Part shown: piece after piece, positions 1 to 10,429 of the stretch | Layout: each line of letters opens with the position of its first letter | Position numbering within the stretch: position 1 is the stretch's first letter | Assembly (NCBI GenBank): GCA_965218625.1 | Contig: CBDCLG010000008.1 | Location: forward strand, 1 to 64,000 | Source of the DNA: Bin5 sp965218625 | GTDB taxonomy: Bacteria; Chloroflexota; Anaerolineae; Caldilineales; Caldilineaceae | Reading direction: 5' to 3' | DNA: 64,000 nt | Translations under genes and position numbers: made by a program | The notes under the pieces: generated by a model | What the model was told of the DNA's origin: nothing | The model's input: the letters and a program-made list of their open reading frames with translations, nothing else | Database searches by the model: none

Positions 1-632
1 CTGCCACCTCCGCCACCGCTGCTGCCACCTCCGCCGCCTCCACTGCCTCCACTGCCACCGGACCTTCTGATTGGCCTGGGCGCAGGTGTGGGTGACGGGG
101 TTGGGGTCGGGGTCGGATCCGCCGGCGCGCCGACGCCAAAGTAGGCGGTCCCATGGACCACCTCCACTTTGTTTGATCCCATCAGGATGACTTTCAGCAT
201 ATACTGGCCGTCTGGGCAGCTCGAGGGAAGCACACCGAGTTGAACGGAACCCAACACTTTCACAGTTCCGTCGCCCTTCTCAAAGCTGCGATTCCCGCCC
301 AAGCCCCGTTCACATTGGCTAACCCGATTCGTGCCGTCACGATCGTAAATCTCGGTGCGGTGATAACAGGGGTCATCGAACGTTACACTGTGATCGTTCC
401 CGTCATTCGCATCACACCTTATACTTTGGAAATTCCTGAAGGTGTACTGTGCCAGGAGCTGACCACGTGTTGCATCCCCATTGTAAGAATTCAGATCAAT
501 CTCCACCGACGGTCCGGCATCCTGGGCATAGACCGTCAGCGCCCTCAGCGCGACGAATATGGCCAGGGCAGCAAGAAACAACGTGCCTGCCCCGAACAAG
601 AAAAAGAGCGGCCGTCTGGTTCCCGTTCGCAT
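1..632 (-). CDS. Secreted glycine-rich protein, 3' part beyond window
   Basis: The reading frame opens at the ATG complementary to 630-632, after a GAGGGGTG ribosome-binding site, and stays open to the left edge, so the C-terminus is missing. An N-terminal hydrophobic segment (about residues 9-30) suggests a signal peptide or membrane anchor. It is followed by a roughly 130-residue region with four cysteines, a Thr/Pro spacer of PTPTPTPSPTPAP type and a Gly/Ser-rich run at the edge. It is clearly paralogous to the next upstream gene (883-2753): both share EIDLNSY, LAQYTF, DPC-H-EIY and SFxxGTG-like blocks. By analogy the missing part may carry SH3b domains. Function unknown; probably cell-surface or cell-wall associated. 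No codon break is seen in the visible part. Confidence 0.7.
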   Translation of the reverse strand, partial: MRTGTRRPLFFLFGAGTLFLAALAIFVALRALTVYAQDAGPSVEIDLNSYNGDATRGQLLAQYTFRNFQSIRCDANDGNDHSVTFDDPCYHRTEIYDRDGTNRVSQCERGLGGNRSFEKGDGTVKVLGSVQLGVLPSSCPDGQYMLKVILMGSNKVEVVHGTAYFGVGAPADPTPTPTPSPTPAPRPIRRSGGSGGSGGGGGGSSGGGGG

Positions 633-882
633 CGTCTTCACCCCTCTTTTCAGCGAGTTTCCCTGCTGAACGCCTGAGGTATGTACAATGCCATTGCCCA
701 TACCCTCTGAAGCGTTCGCCGGTTTGAAAGAGCCTCGGAAAGCACCCTCAACTGACTCCTGTTTCCGCGGAGATCCGGAGGCAGCCAGCCAAAAACCGCG
801 CTGCAAAGCGAGTGCGTGTCGGTCAGTTATGCGATTGTCACATCAAAAAGGATCGGAACAATGGGCCGCTCGTATCGCGCCC

Positions 883-2753
<1,871 letters not shown>

Positions 2754-3738
2754 CGTCTTCACCTCTCTCCTGTCGGCAAGCGTTCCTGCTGAGCGCATAA
2801 ATAGTGAACAATTCCATTTGGTCCTGCCAATGGAGCGTTCGCCGATTTTGGAGAGTCTCGAATAACGGTCGTCGCTGACTCCGAGTTGTCGGAGTATTGG
2901 CGGCAACAGGTAAAGACTCACTCAGCGCAACGAGTGCGTGTCTGTCAGCTATGCGATTGTGGGAAAAAAGGGGAGCGGGAAGATGAACCGCTCTAAAAAT
3001 CTACGGGGCTGTCGCAATCCGGTGATGACAATGAAACCGAAGCATCGCCCACTGGGCTGATGAGGATGTAGATCGGGGTCAAGCCTCCGTCCTCTCCGCA
3101 GTTGTTGAGCCGCTCCTCGCGGCGGCTGCTTTCGTGAATTCTTCAGACCAATGATGAAAAATAATTCGCAATAATTCCTCGCCAATTCGGCATGGTGAGG
3201 AAAATGATCTTAGATCGATAGATTGGCTCTGTCAATCATCAGAGCCGGCCTTCGAATACCCTATTCCGTTCCCTGCATTCACCCACCAGCGCGCCGATTC
3301 GGGGACCAGGACCGCCTGTCTCCAGTGTAGAGGGCCGGGTGAAACATCAGAAAGACGTTGCCATCCGGCATCTGGACCGGCGGGTAAACGTAGGCGTAGA
3401 GATGACGTCCCGTCTTTTTCGTAGACAGATCGTATACGTATCGTAGTAAAAAATTCCGTTAGCATTCATCAAAGCAGCGGCCATTTGGCGATTCGGGAAA
3501 GCAGGCACGCGACCGGCGGCGCGACAGTTGCCGCCTGCGGGCGTGAAGGGACGCCATGGAGGAGTGATATTGAACGGTGCGGCGAAATCGTTTATGATCC
3601 ATGCTGCCACGTTCGAGCCGTCACACACCGGTTGATAACGGTGTCGAGGCGGCGGGGTGACAGGGGACGCAAGAGGCAGGGCCAGGCGAGCGCGCTGCCG
3701 GCTGGGCGCGACACGTTAGCGTGAGGGGAGTTGAGCAG
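2754..3738. other. Gene-poor stretch between the secreted-protein pair and the next gene
   Basis: No intact gene is recognised. 2780-2970 resembles 650-850 (shared GAGTGCGTGTC-GTCAG-TATGCGATTGT block) and is the duplicated leader/promoter region of the secreted paralogues. The minus strand at about 3270-3628 has open frames that together look like one frameshifted protein fragment (an AAALMNANGIFYYDTY block followed in another frame by YAYVYPPVQMPDGNVFL), but I recognise no family and do not call a gene. AT-rich sequence at 3160-3240 could hold promoters. Confidence 0.4.
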
Positions 3739-4650
3739 ATGGGCGATTGCAAATACTGCGGAAAGTCGGCCGGCTTTTTGCGCAAAGAACACAAAGAGTG
3801 CGAGGCCGCCTACGAACGGGGACTGGACATGATCAGGCAGAGTTGCCTGGAGGCCGCGCTGTACGGCATTGGCGTCGACCAGCTTCCCGACCGGGTCCGA
3901 GCGATCGCCTCCTCCGCCTACATCGACAGTTCGGCGTCGTCGGTGGCCCAAAGTCTGGCCGCAGGTTGGGGGCAGGCGGTCGAGGCGGCGATGGAGGACC
4001 ACTTTCTGTCGAACAAGGAGAAACGGGCGCTCAACCGCTACCGCGCCCAGCACAATCTCGGCGCGGGGCAGCTCAACCGGGGCGGCCACTTCTCGCTGTT
4101 CAGGATGATGTCGCTGCTGAACGCGCTCAGCGAACAGGGCCTGGTGCCCCGTTTCGAGCGTCGCGGGCTGCGGCTGCCGTTCAACCTGATGAAGAGCGAA
4201 GAGATGCTGTGGCTCTTCGACGGCGTGGACTACCTGGAAGAGGTGACGCAACGGGAGTTCCGCGGCGGCTCGTTGGGCGTCAGTTTCCGCGTCGCCAAGG
4301 GTGTCTACCTGCGCCCCAGCGCGTTTCGGGGCCGCCAGGTAGCGTCGACTTCGATGCAACACACCGACTCGGGCGCGCTCGGCATCACGACGAAACATAT
4401 CTACTTCAAGGGGCAGCGTAAGGGGTTCCGGGTCAGGCTGGAGCGGATCGTTTCGTTCGAACCGTACCAGGATGGATTGGGCGTCATGCGGGATACGGCG
4501 CGGGCGAAGCCGGAGTTGTTCAGGATGGGCGCGACCGACGCCTGGTTTCTGCTGAACATCATCGACGCCGTGATGAGCATGGACACGATCACGCTGCCCA
4601 AGGCGGGTGCCCCGACGCTGGACGACCTCGTTGACCAGGACCTCGTTTGA
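3739..4650 (+). CDS. Hypothetical protein with N-terminal CxxC motif and PH-like C-terminal region
   Basis: The ATG at 3739 is chosen over the in-frame GTG at 3721 because GGGGAG lies 8 bases upstream and the protein then begins with MGDCKYCGK. The N-terminus has CxxC plus a further Cys about 14 residues later, reminiscent of a small zinc ribbon. A mostly helical middle follows. The C-terminal third (GALGITTKHIYFKG and on to RIVSFEPY-x-DG) resembles bacterial PH-like domains that often follow helical or zinc-ribbon segments. No signal peptide or membrane segment, so probably cytoplasmic. It is followed after 31 bp by the gene at 4682, likely co-transcribed. The family resemblance is from memory; function is unknown. 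Confidence 0.65.
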   Translation: MGDCKYCGKSAGFLRKEHKECEAAYERGLDMIRQSCLEAALYGIGVDQLPDRVRAIASSAYIDSSASSVAQSLAAGWGQAVEAAMEDHFLSNKEKRALNRYRAQHNLGAGQLNRGGHFSLFRMMSLLNALSEQGLVPRFERRGLRLPFNLMKSEEMLWLFDGVDYLEEVTQREFRGGSLGVSFRVAKGVYLRPSAFRGRQVASTSMQHTDSGALGITTKHIYFKGQRKGFRVRLERIVSFEPYQDGLGVMRDTARAKPELFRMGATDAWFLLNIIDAVMSMDTITLPKAGAPTLDDLVDQDLV

Positions 4651-4681
4651 AAGAACTGACAGCCGAAAGGAGGTCGCGCAG

Positions 4682-5527
4682 ATGAATCGACTGTTTCTCA
4701 CGTTTGAAGGACCGCGCGTGGGCGAAGATGGTCTGCCGGTAGACGCCTTTACCCAAACGCTGACAGGCATGCAGGACGCGATGCGGTTGATGGTCGAGCA
4801 CTTGGGAGGGCGCCGTCCCGGACCCGGGCAACCGCCCCGCTGGGTACGCGAGCAGAGCCGTTTACAGTTGACTGCCGTGCGGCCGGGCTCATTGGTTGCT
4901 GAACTTGCCATGCCACAGCCTGACGGGCAACTCACCCTCGAAGATCACGCCTTTCAGGCGCTCACCGCCATATGCAATTGGGATGGCAGCCAGGTTTCCA
5001 CGCTGCCGACAGCGGTGACAGACCGACTGTACGACATGGCCTCTGCGCTTCCCGAGAACGTGCGGCTATGGTTGGGCAACGCAGAAACCCATCGCAAAAC
5101 TGAGGTAACCCGCCCACACTGCGCTGCCCGCTCCACGGTGCAGGGCGAAGAAGCTCTCCTTTACGGCTGGCTAAAAGAGGTGAACTGGCACAAAGGCACG
5201 GCTCAACTGCACGATTACAGTGGCTCATACGTGCGCCTGCGTTTTGGGGGCGAATACGCCCAGGACATGCTGCGTCTGGCGACACAGTATGTGGAGATAA
5301 GAGGCCGCGGGGCGTTCAACCAGGGCGGCAACTGGACGACTATCGGCGTGGAAGAAATTGCCGCTGCGCGCTCATTGGGCGAGCCCTTTGTTATGGAACA
5401 GTTCCTGAACGATCCAAATCCGAAAATACTTGATTCGGACAATCTGGTTACCGCCAGTGAGCCCTTCGACGTGGATGAGTTCGTCCGCAGCATCCACGCC
5501 GGCCGTGACGAGGGCCGAAAGGAATAA
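4682..5527 (+). CDS. Hypothetical protein, upstream partner of a PIN-toxin remnant
   Basis: The ATG at 4682 has a strong AAAGGAGGT site (4666-4674) at 7-base spacing; the longer open frame from 4607 overlaps the previous gene and is not used. The product is about 281 residues, soluble, without an export signal. I do not recognise a named domain. The segment VNWHKGTAQLHDYSGSYVRL (about residues 165-185) looks like a small beta-rich, possibly OB-like, region. Directly downstream (5544-5675) is a fragment of a PIN-domain ribonuclease, so this gene may be the non-toxin member of a former two-gene pair; that is inference from position only. Confidence 0.6.
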   Translation: MNRLFLTFEGPRVGEDGLPVDAFTQTLTGMQDAMRLMVEHLGGRRPGPGQPPRWVREQSRLQLTAVRPGSLVAELAMPQPDGQLTLEDHAFQALTAICNWDGSQVSTLPTAVTDRLYDMASALPENVRLWLGNAETHRKTEVTRPHCAARSTVQGEEALLYGWLKEVNWHKGTAQLHDYSGSYVRLRFGGEYAQDMLRLATQYVEIRGRGAFNQGGNWTTIGVEEIAAARSLGEPFVMEQFLNDPNPKILDSDNLVTASEPFDVDEFVRSIHAGRDEGRKE

Positions 5528-5543
5528 CCAGCTTGATCGTTAG

Positions 5544-5675
5544 GCTGCCGGGCGTGCATTGCAGGTGTCTGACGCCTGGGTCGCCGCCACCGCTATCATG
5601 CTGAACTGTCCGCTGGCCTCCCACGACAGGGACTTCAGCGGGATTCCAGGACTCGAGGTCGTGCAAACCCCATAA
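5544..5675 (+). pseudogene. C-terminal remnant of a PIN-domain (VapC-like) toxin
   Basis: Between stops at 5541 and 5673 the plus-strand frame reads AAGRALQVSDAWVAATAI, then a segment ending SHDRDFSGIPGLEVV. This is the usual C-terminal end of VapC-type PIN ribonucleases: the D-A-W/I-A-A-T helix with an active-site Asp, then a conserved Asp in H-x-R-D-F, then the IPGLEV strand. The N-terminal two thirds with the other catalytic acids are missing, and no start codon or ribosome-binding site precedes it. It lies 16 bases after the stop of the 4682 gene. Most likely the deleted toxin of a toxin-antitoxin-like pair; it cannot be active as it stands. Confidence 0.72.
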
Positions 5676-5808
5676 CCTTTTCAACTTGCCGGTTTGCGTC
5701 CCGCTGCGTAAGGGCGTATGATTGCGCTCACATTCGGGCGGGTTGATGTGCGCGTCCGCCGGCGCAGAGATGCGCGGCTGCGAGGCGTGAAAGGAGCGTT
5801 GACGACGC

Positions 5809-6549
<741 letters not shown>

Positions 6550-6595
6550 ACAGCGGGCAGTCCTGGCTGCCGCGAAATTGCATGGGAGTGGGACG

Positions 6596-7660
6596 GTGAG
6601 CAGAAAGGGGAAACGGGTCACTTTGCGCGATGTGGCGCGCCATGCCGGCGTGTCGCCGACCGCGGTCTCATTTGCCTACAACGCCCCGCACCAGCTGAGC
6701 CACACGACGCGGGAACATATCCTCGACACGGCCGAGCACCTGGGCTATCAGCCGCATCCGGTTGCGCGCACGCTGGCCACCGGCCGCACCAATTCGATCG
6801 GCCTGCTCGTGCCTACCAGCCTGAACTGGATGCTGCACGATCCGCTTTTCACCCATTTTCTGGGGGAAATCGGGGCGGCGTGCGACCGCGAAGAGATGCG
6901 GATTCTGCTGGCGTCGATGCACGATATCTGGCGGCGCGAGCCGCGGTCGGGCAGCGACTCGATCGCGTCTTTGACGTGGCTGGCATCGATTGCGGCCGAC
7001 GGCTTTCTCATGTTCGGCATTCACCGCGCCCATCCGCTGACCGAGGCGCTGCCCCGCTCGTCGCGACCGATCGTGCTGCTGGACAGCGCGGAAAACGTTG
7101 ACGCGCCGACGTTCAACATCGACGATCGCGGCGGCGCGCACGCGGCCGCGCAGCATCTGCTGGCGAAGGGGCACCGGCAGTTCGCGATCGCGACGATGAC
7201 GCCGCGGCAGGACGGCGTCGTGATTCCGTTGATGGAGCGCCGGGTGGAAGGGTTCACGCAAGCGGTGGCCGAAGCGGGACTGCCGCCGGCGGCGGTGCAG
7301 ATCATGCATGCGCGCGGGGTCCTTTCGGCAGGGATCCAGTCCTTTCAGAACATCTGGCAACTACCCCGGCGCCCGACCGCGGTCTTCTGTGTAAGCGATG
7401 TGCGTGCGCTGGGGATACTGAGCGGCGCGCGCAAAGCGGGAATCTCGGTGCCGGACGACCTGGCGGTTGTCGGTTTTGGCGACCTGCCGGACGCGAGCGT
7501 ATCAAGCCCGCCGCTGACCACGATACACCGGGACATGGACAGCCAGCCGCGACTGGCGATCCACACGCTTTTCCAGTTGATCAACGAGCAGGTCAGCGAG
7601 TCGGACCTGGACACACCCCACATCAACGACACGCAACTGATCGTCCGCGAGAGTAGTTAA
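6596..7660 (+). CDS. LacI-family transcriptional regulator
   Basis: A 354-residue repressor-type protein. Residues about 8-60 form the LacI helix-turn-helix and hinge (VTLRDVARHAGVSPTAVSFA, then GYQPHPVARTLATGRT), followed by a periplasmic-binding-protein-like effector domain (IGLLVP, DGFLMFG, FCVSDVRALGIL, VVGFGDLPDASVSSPPLTTI). The GTG at 6596 is preferred over TTG at 6578 because GGGAG (6584-6588) sits 7 bases before it. The ligand is probably a sugar or nucleoside. LacI-like palindromes are seen in the window (25201-25214, 15249-15258), but whether this protein reads them is unknown. Its stop overlaps the stop of the opposite-strand DUF58 gene. Confidence 0.92.
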   Translation: MSRKGKRVTLRDVARHAGVSPTAVSFAYNAPHQLSHTTREHILDTAEHLGYQPHPVARTLATGRTNSIGLLVPTSLNWMLHDPLFTHFLGEIGAACDREEMRILLASMHDIWRREPRSGSDSIASLTWLASIAADGFLMFGIHRAHPLTEALPRSSRPIVLLDSAENVDAPTFNIDDRGGAHAAAQHLLAKGHRQFAIATMTPRQDGVVIPLMERRVEGFTQAVAEAGLPPAAVQIMHARGVLSAGIQSFQNIWQLPRRPTAVFCVSDVRALGILSGARKAGISVPDDLAVVGFGDLPDASVSSPPLTTIHRDMDSQPRLAIHTLFQLINEQVSESDLDTPHINDTQLIVRESS

Positions 7661-8952
7661 AGAGGCTGCTGCTCTCCCGTCCACTCGCCATTGGGAGGAC
7701 GGCCGAGGACGGCGCCGATGTCATCGCCGCGCTGGAGGCGATAGGACGGGACGTTCGATATCGCCAACTCGTGGGCGAGATCCTGGTAGGAATCCTCACC
7801 GCCGAAAGTCGAGCCATCCATCACGAGCGCGACACTGTGTACGCCGCGCCGCCGGATTTCGCGCAGCGCGCGCACCCAGGCCGGGTCGGGGTCGGCGGTG
7901 ACGGCCAGGATCATATCGTTGCGATTCAGCCTCACGCCCTCGGTCACAAGCAGCTGATCGAAGGGGATAAGCCCCTCGGCCGAAACCATCGCCAGCGCCT
8001 CCAACACTTTTCGCATCTGCCGCTCGCCGCGATCGATCTGCAACAGATAGCGCTGGCTGCCGTGCCAGATCATGCCGACGGCGCGGTTGCGCAGAAGAAA
8101 GTAGCGGGCGACGCTGGCGGTGGCAGTAACGGCGTACTCCAGCGTGCTGGGCGCGAGTTCGAGCCTGTCCGGGCGGCTGGTGAGGGCAAAAATGCCCGAT
8201 TGCGGGGGTGAGAGCTCCCAGGGCAGGCTGCGCACCGCCACGCCGTTCAGATCGAGGAAAACCCAGATGTCGGCTGCGGGGTCGAGCTCGAATTCCCTGG
8301 TCATGAGGCGGCCGGTACGTGCGGTGGAGAGCCAGTGGATGCGGTTGAAACTGTCACCGGGCGCGTATTCGCGGATGCCGGAGACATTGGTCGTCAGGTA
8401 TTGCGCGCGGCGGCTGAGAGCGTCGCCGCCGGCGAGGTCCGCCGCGGGGGGCTGGAATGTGGAGAGGGAGACGGTGGCGGGATAGACGATGAGGTCGCTG
8501 GTCTGCCTCAACGTCTCGTCAACCGCAAAGAGGCCGAGAGGGTCGCCGCTGAAGAGCCGCATCGGCCCCAGGCGGTAGTAGCCACGCTGCTGGCAGTATG
8601 TGCGGACCTGCCAGCGATGACGCGAGCGCCCCCGGAGATGGCTGACGACCCGGCTGGCGCCATGGAAGGGGACGGTTGAAAAGTCGCGCACCTCCAGCCA
8701 CAGTTTCGGCAACCGCCCCTGATTGCGGACCTCGAAACTCTCCTCGAAGAACTGCCCGACCTGGCTGCGCCGGGCGCGTGTATGACGATTGATATGAACG
8801 GCGCGCGTGCTGTTCCAGGACCAGAAATAGCTGAGAGCGAGGATGCCGGTCAGGAGATAGGCGAGATTGAAGGCAAGAGTGCGCCCGCTGTTGAGCGCAA
8901 AAACCCAGGCGATGATCAGTGCAACGAGAAGAAAGATGAGACGTGACGACAT
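7657..8952 (-). CDS. DUF58 family membrane protein
   Basis: Partner protein of MoxR-type ATPases. Two N-terminal hydrophobic segments (about residues 4-20 and 26-45) anchor it. The DUF58 signature follows at about 200-245: GIREYAPGDSFNRIHWLSTA, then RLMTREFE and a DIWVFLDLN strand resembling the start of a von Willebrand A-like fold. Length about 431. ATG at 8950-8952 is chosen; a GTG two codons upstream (8958) is an alternative, and neither has a strong ribosome-binding site. It lies 89 bp downstream of the MoxR gene on the same strand, the usual arrangement, and overlaps the LacI stop by 3 bases tail to tail. Such pairs are thought to assist protein complex assembly; the target here is unknown. 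Confidence 0.9.
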   Translation of the reverse strand: MSSRLIFLLVALIIAWVFALNSGRTLAFNLAYLLTGILALSYFWSWNSTRAVHINRHTRARRSQVGQFFEESFEVRNQGRLPKLWLEVRDFSTVPFHGASRVVSHLRGRSRHRWQVRTYCQQRGYYRLGPMRLFSGDPLGLFAVDETLRQTSDLIVYPATVSLSTFQPPAADLAGGDALSRRAQYLTTNVSGIREYAPGDSFNRIHWLSTARTGRLMTREFELDPAADIWVFLDLNGVAVRSLPWELSPPQSGIFALTSRPDRLELAPSTLEYAVTATASVARYFLLRNRAVGMIWHGSQRYLLQIDRGERQMRKVLEALAMVSAEGLIPFDQLLVTEGVRLNRNDMILAVTADPDPAWVRALREIRRRGVHSVALVMDGSTFGGEDSYQDLAHELAISNVPSYRLQRGDDIGAVLGRPPNGEWTGEQQPL

Positions 8953-9041
8953 GAACACCAGTGACCAGTGACGAGTGGCTTGTGAAACACCAGGTAAGGC
9001 GGTGTCATTGAGGACAGGCCTCCGGCCACTGTGGATAGGGC

Positions 9042-9995
9042 CTATCGGGATCGGACGCGGCTGCCCGGCACCGGTGTATGGGCCAGGGCGTCTTCAATCA
9101 CCTGGGCGTCGTCGACGTTCTTGATGCGCGCCGACGGGCTGACGATCAAGCGGTGCGCGAGCGTGGCTCCAGCCAGGAGCTTGACGTCGTCGGGCAACAC
9201 GTATTCGCGCCCGTCGACAGCGGCCCACGCCCGCGCGGCGCGAAAAAGCGCAAGACTGCCGCGCGGGCTTGCGCCGAGATAGACGTCGGGATGGTCGCGG
9301 GTTGTGGTTACGAGATCGACAATGTACTCCTTGATGCTGTCGTCGACATAGGTATCGCGCACCGCCTCCTGGGCCTGGGCCAGTTCGTCCACAGAGACGG
9401 TCCTTTCAAGGCTTTCGATCGGGTGCATTTGCGACTGCAAACCCAGAATGTTAACCTCATGCGCTTTCAAGGGATAGCCGAGTCGAATGCGCATCTGAAA
9501 GCGGTCGACCTGGGCTTCCGGAAGAGGGAAAGTGCCCTCATATTCGATGGGATTCTGGGTCGCAAGGACGAGGAATGGCCGCGCCATGTCATAGGTGGTG
9601 CCGTCAACCGTGACCTGCCGCTCCTCCATTGCTTCGAGAAGGGCGGACTGAGTCTTGGGCGTGGCGCGATTGATCTCGTCGGAGAGAACGATTTGCGCCA
9701 TGATCGGCCCGGGCCTGAATTCGAACTCGAGCGTTTTCTGGTTGAAGACACTGACACCGGTGACGTCGCTGGGCAGCATGTCGGGCGTAAACTGAATGCG
9801 GCGAAAGGTGCTGCCGACGGTGCGGGCGATGGCCCGTGCCAGCATCGTTTTGCCTACGCCGGGAACGTCTTCGATGAGCAGGTGGCCCTCACAGAGCAGC
9901 GCGACGACCGTCATCCGGATCTCACGATCCTTACCAATTATGACCTGCTCGACATTGGCAATGATGCGTTTGGCGACATCTTGCACTTCTTGCAT
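9042..9995 (-). CDS. MoxR-type AAA+ ATPase
   Basis: A 317-residue MoxR-family ATPase, cytoplasmic and chaperone-like. Walker A is EDVPGVGKT (about 42-50), Walker B IVLSDEINRA (about 103-112), followed by the sensor LATQNPIEYEGTFPLPEAQ and DRF(Q)MR. Near the C-terminus is the GASPRGSLALFRAARAWA block typical of MoxR sensor-2 regions. Start ATG at 9993-9995 with AAAGGATA upstream. It is the first gene of the moxR-DUF58 pair; the 430 bp upstream to the divergent gene at 10430 must carry its promoter. Confidence 0.94.
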   Translation of the reverse strand: MQEVQDVAKRIIANVEQVIIGKDREIRMTVVALLCEGHLLIEDVPGVGKTMLARAIARTVGSTFRRIQFTPDMLPSDVTGVSVFNQKTLEFEFRPGPIMAQIVLSDEINRATPKTQSALLEAMEERQVTVDGTTYDMARPFLVLATQNPIEYEGTFPLPEAQVDRFQMRIRLGYPLKAHEVNILGLQSQMHPIESLERTVSVDELAQAQEAVRDTYVDDSIKEYIVDLVTTTRDHPDVYLGASPRGSLALFRAARAWAAVDGREYVLPDDVKLLAGATLAHRLIVSPSARIKNVDDAQVIEDALAHTPVPGSRVRSR

Positions 9996-10429
9996 GGGGA
10001 TATCCTTTTACAGGTAGCATACGGCGAGCGGCAGATTGGGTCCCCGCCGCCGCGCAAACGCCTTCCGGGCCATGTTCGACCTGCGCGCGCACCGATGAAT
10101 CGGCACATTCCTCAATTATGCCGTCTACGCGGGCAAAGGCGTGTACGCCAGGCTACAAAGTTATCGACTTCGACGGCAGTTCATGCAGTTCACGCGAACT
10201 GTCCCTGCTTGTAAAATCCTGCGTTCCGAAATCCTGTGTTGTGAAATCCTGCCATCACTCAGGTCGGATGAATCAGGGGTAAAGTTTACAGCACGGACGG
10301 GCAGATCGGCAATCTATTCACACACGGTTACGCGGACTGTCCGTCTGGGCAGCGGCCGGCGTCATGGCCTGCGGCGGTGATGCGCCGGACACTAGCCAGA
10401 GTGCTGCAACCACTGTATAATCCCAGCTC
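9996..10429. other. Intergenic region with a lipoprotein-signal-like remnant
   Basis: Divergent spacer between the MoxR gene and the 10430 gene. On the plus strand 10331-10420 reads, in the same frame as the 10430 gene, a segment GLSVWAAAGVMACGGDAPD that looks like the end of a lipoprotein signal peptide (VMAC lipobox, Cys codon 10370-10372), ending in TAA at 10418, only three codons before the ATG at 10430. There is no canonical start codon in frame upstream of it. Otherwise nothing recognisable; promoters for both flanking genes should lie here. Confidence 0.4.

Noticed and set aside
3232..3628. Possible minus-strand gene in the 2.8-3.7 kb spacer
   Set aside because: The coherent-looking pieces lie in different frames and match no family I recognise, so only the spacer is described.
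3592..4935. Minus-strand open frame of 447 codons across two plus-strand genes
   Set aside because: Arg/His/Pro-rich shadow of the genes at 3739 and 4682, which have good ribosome-binding sites and normal composition.
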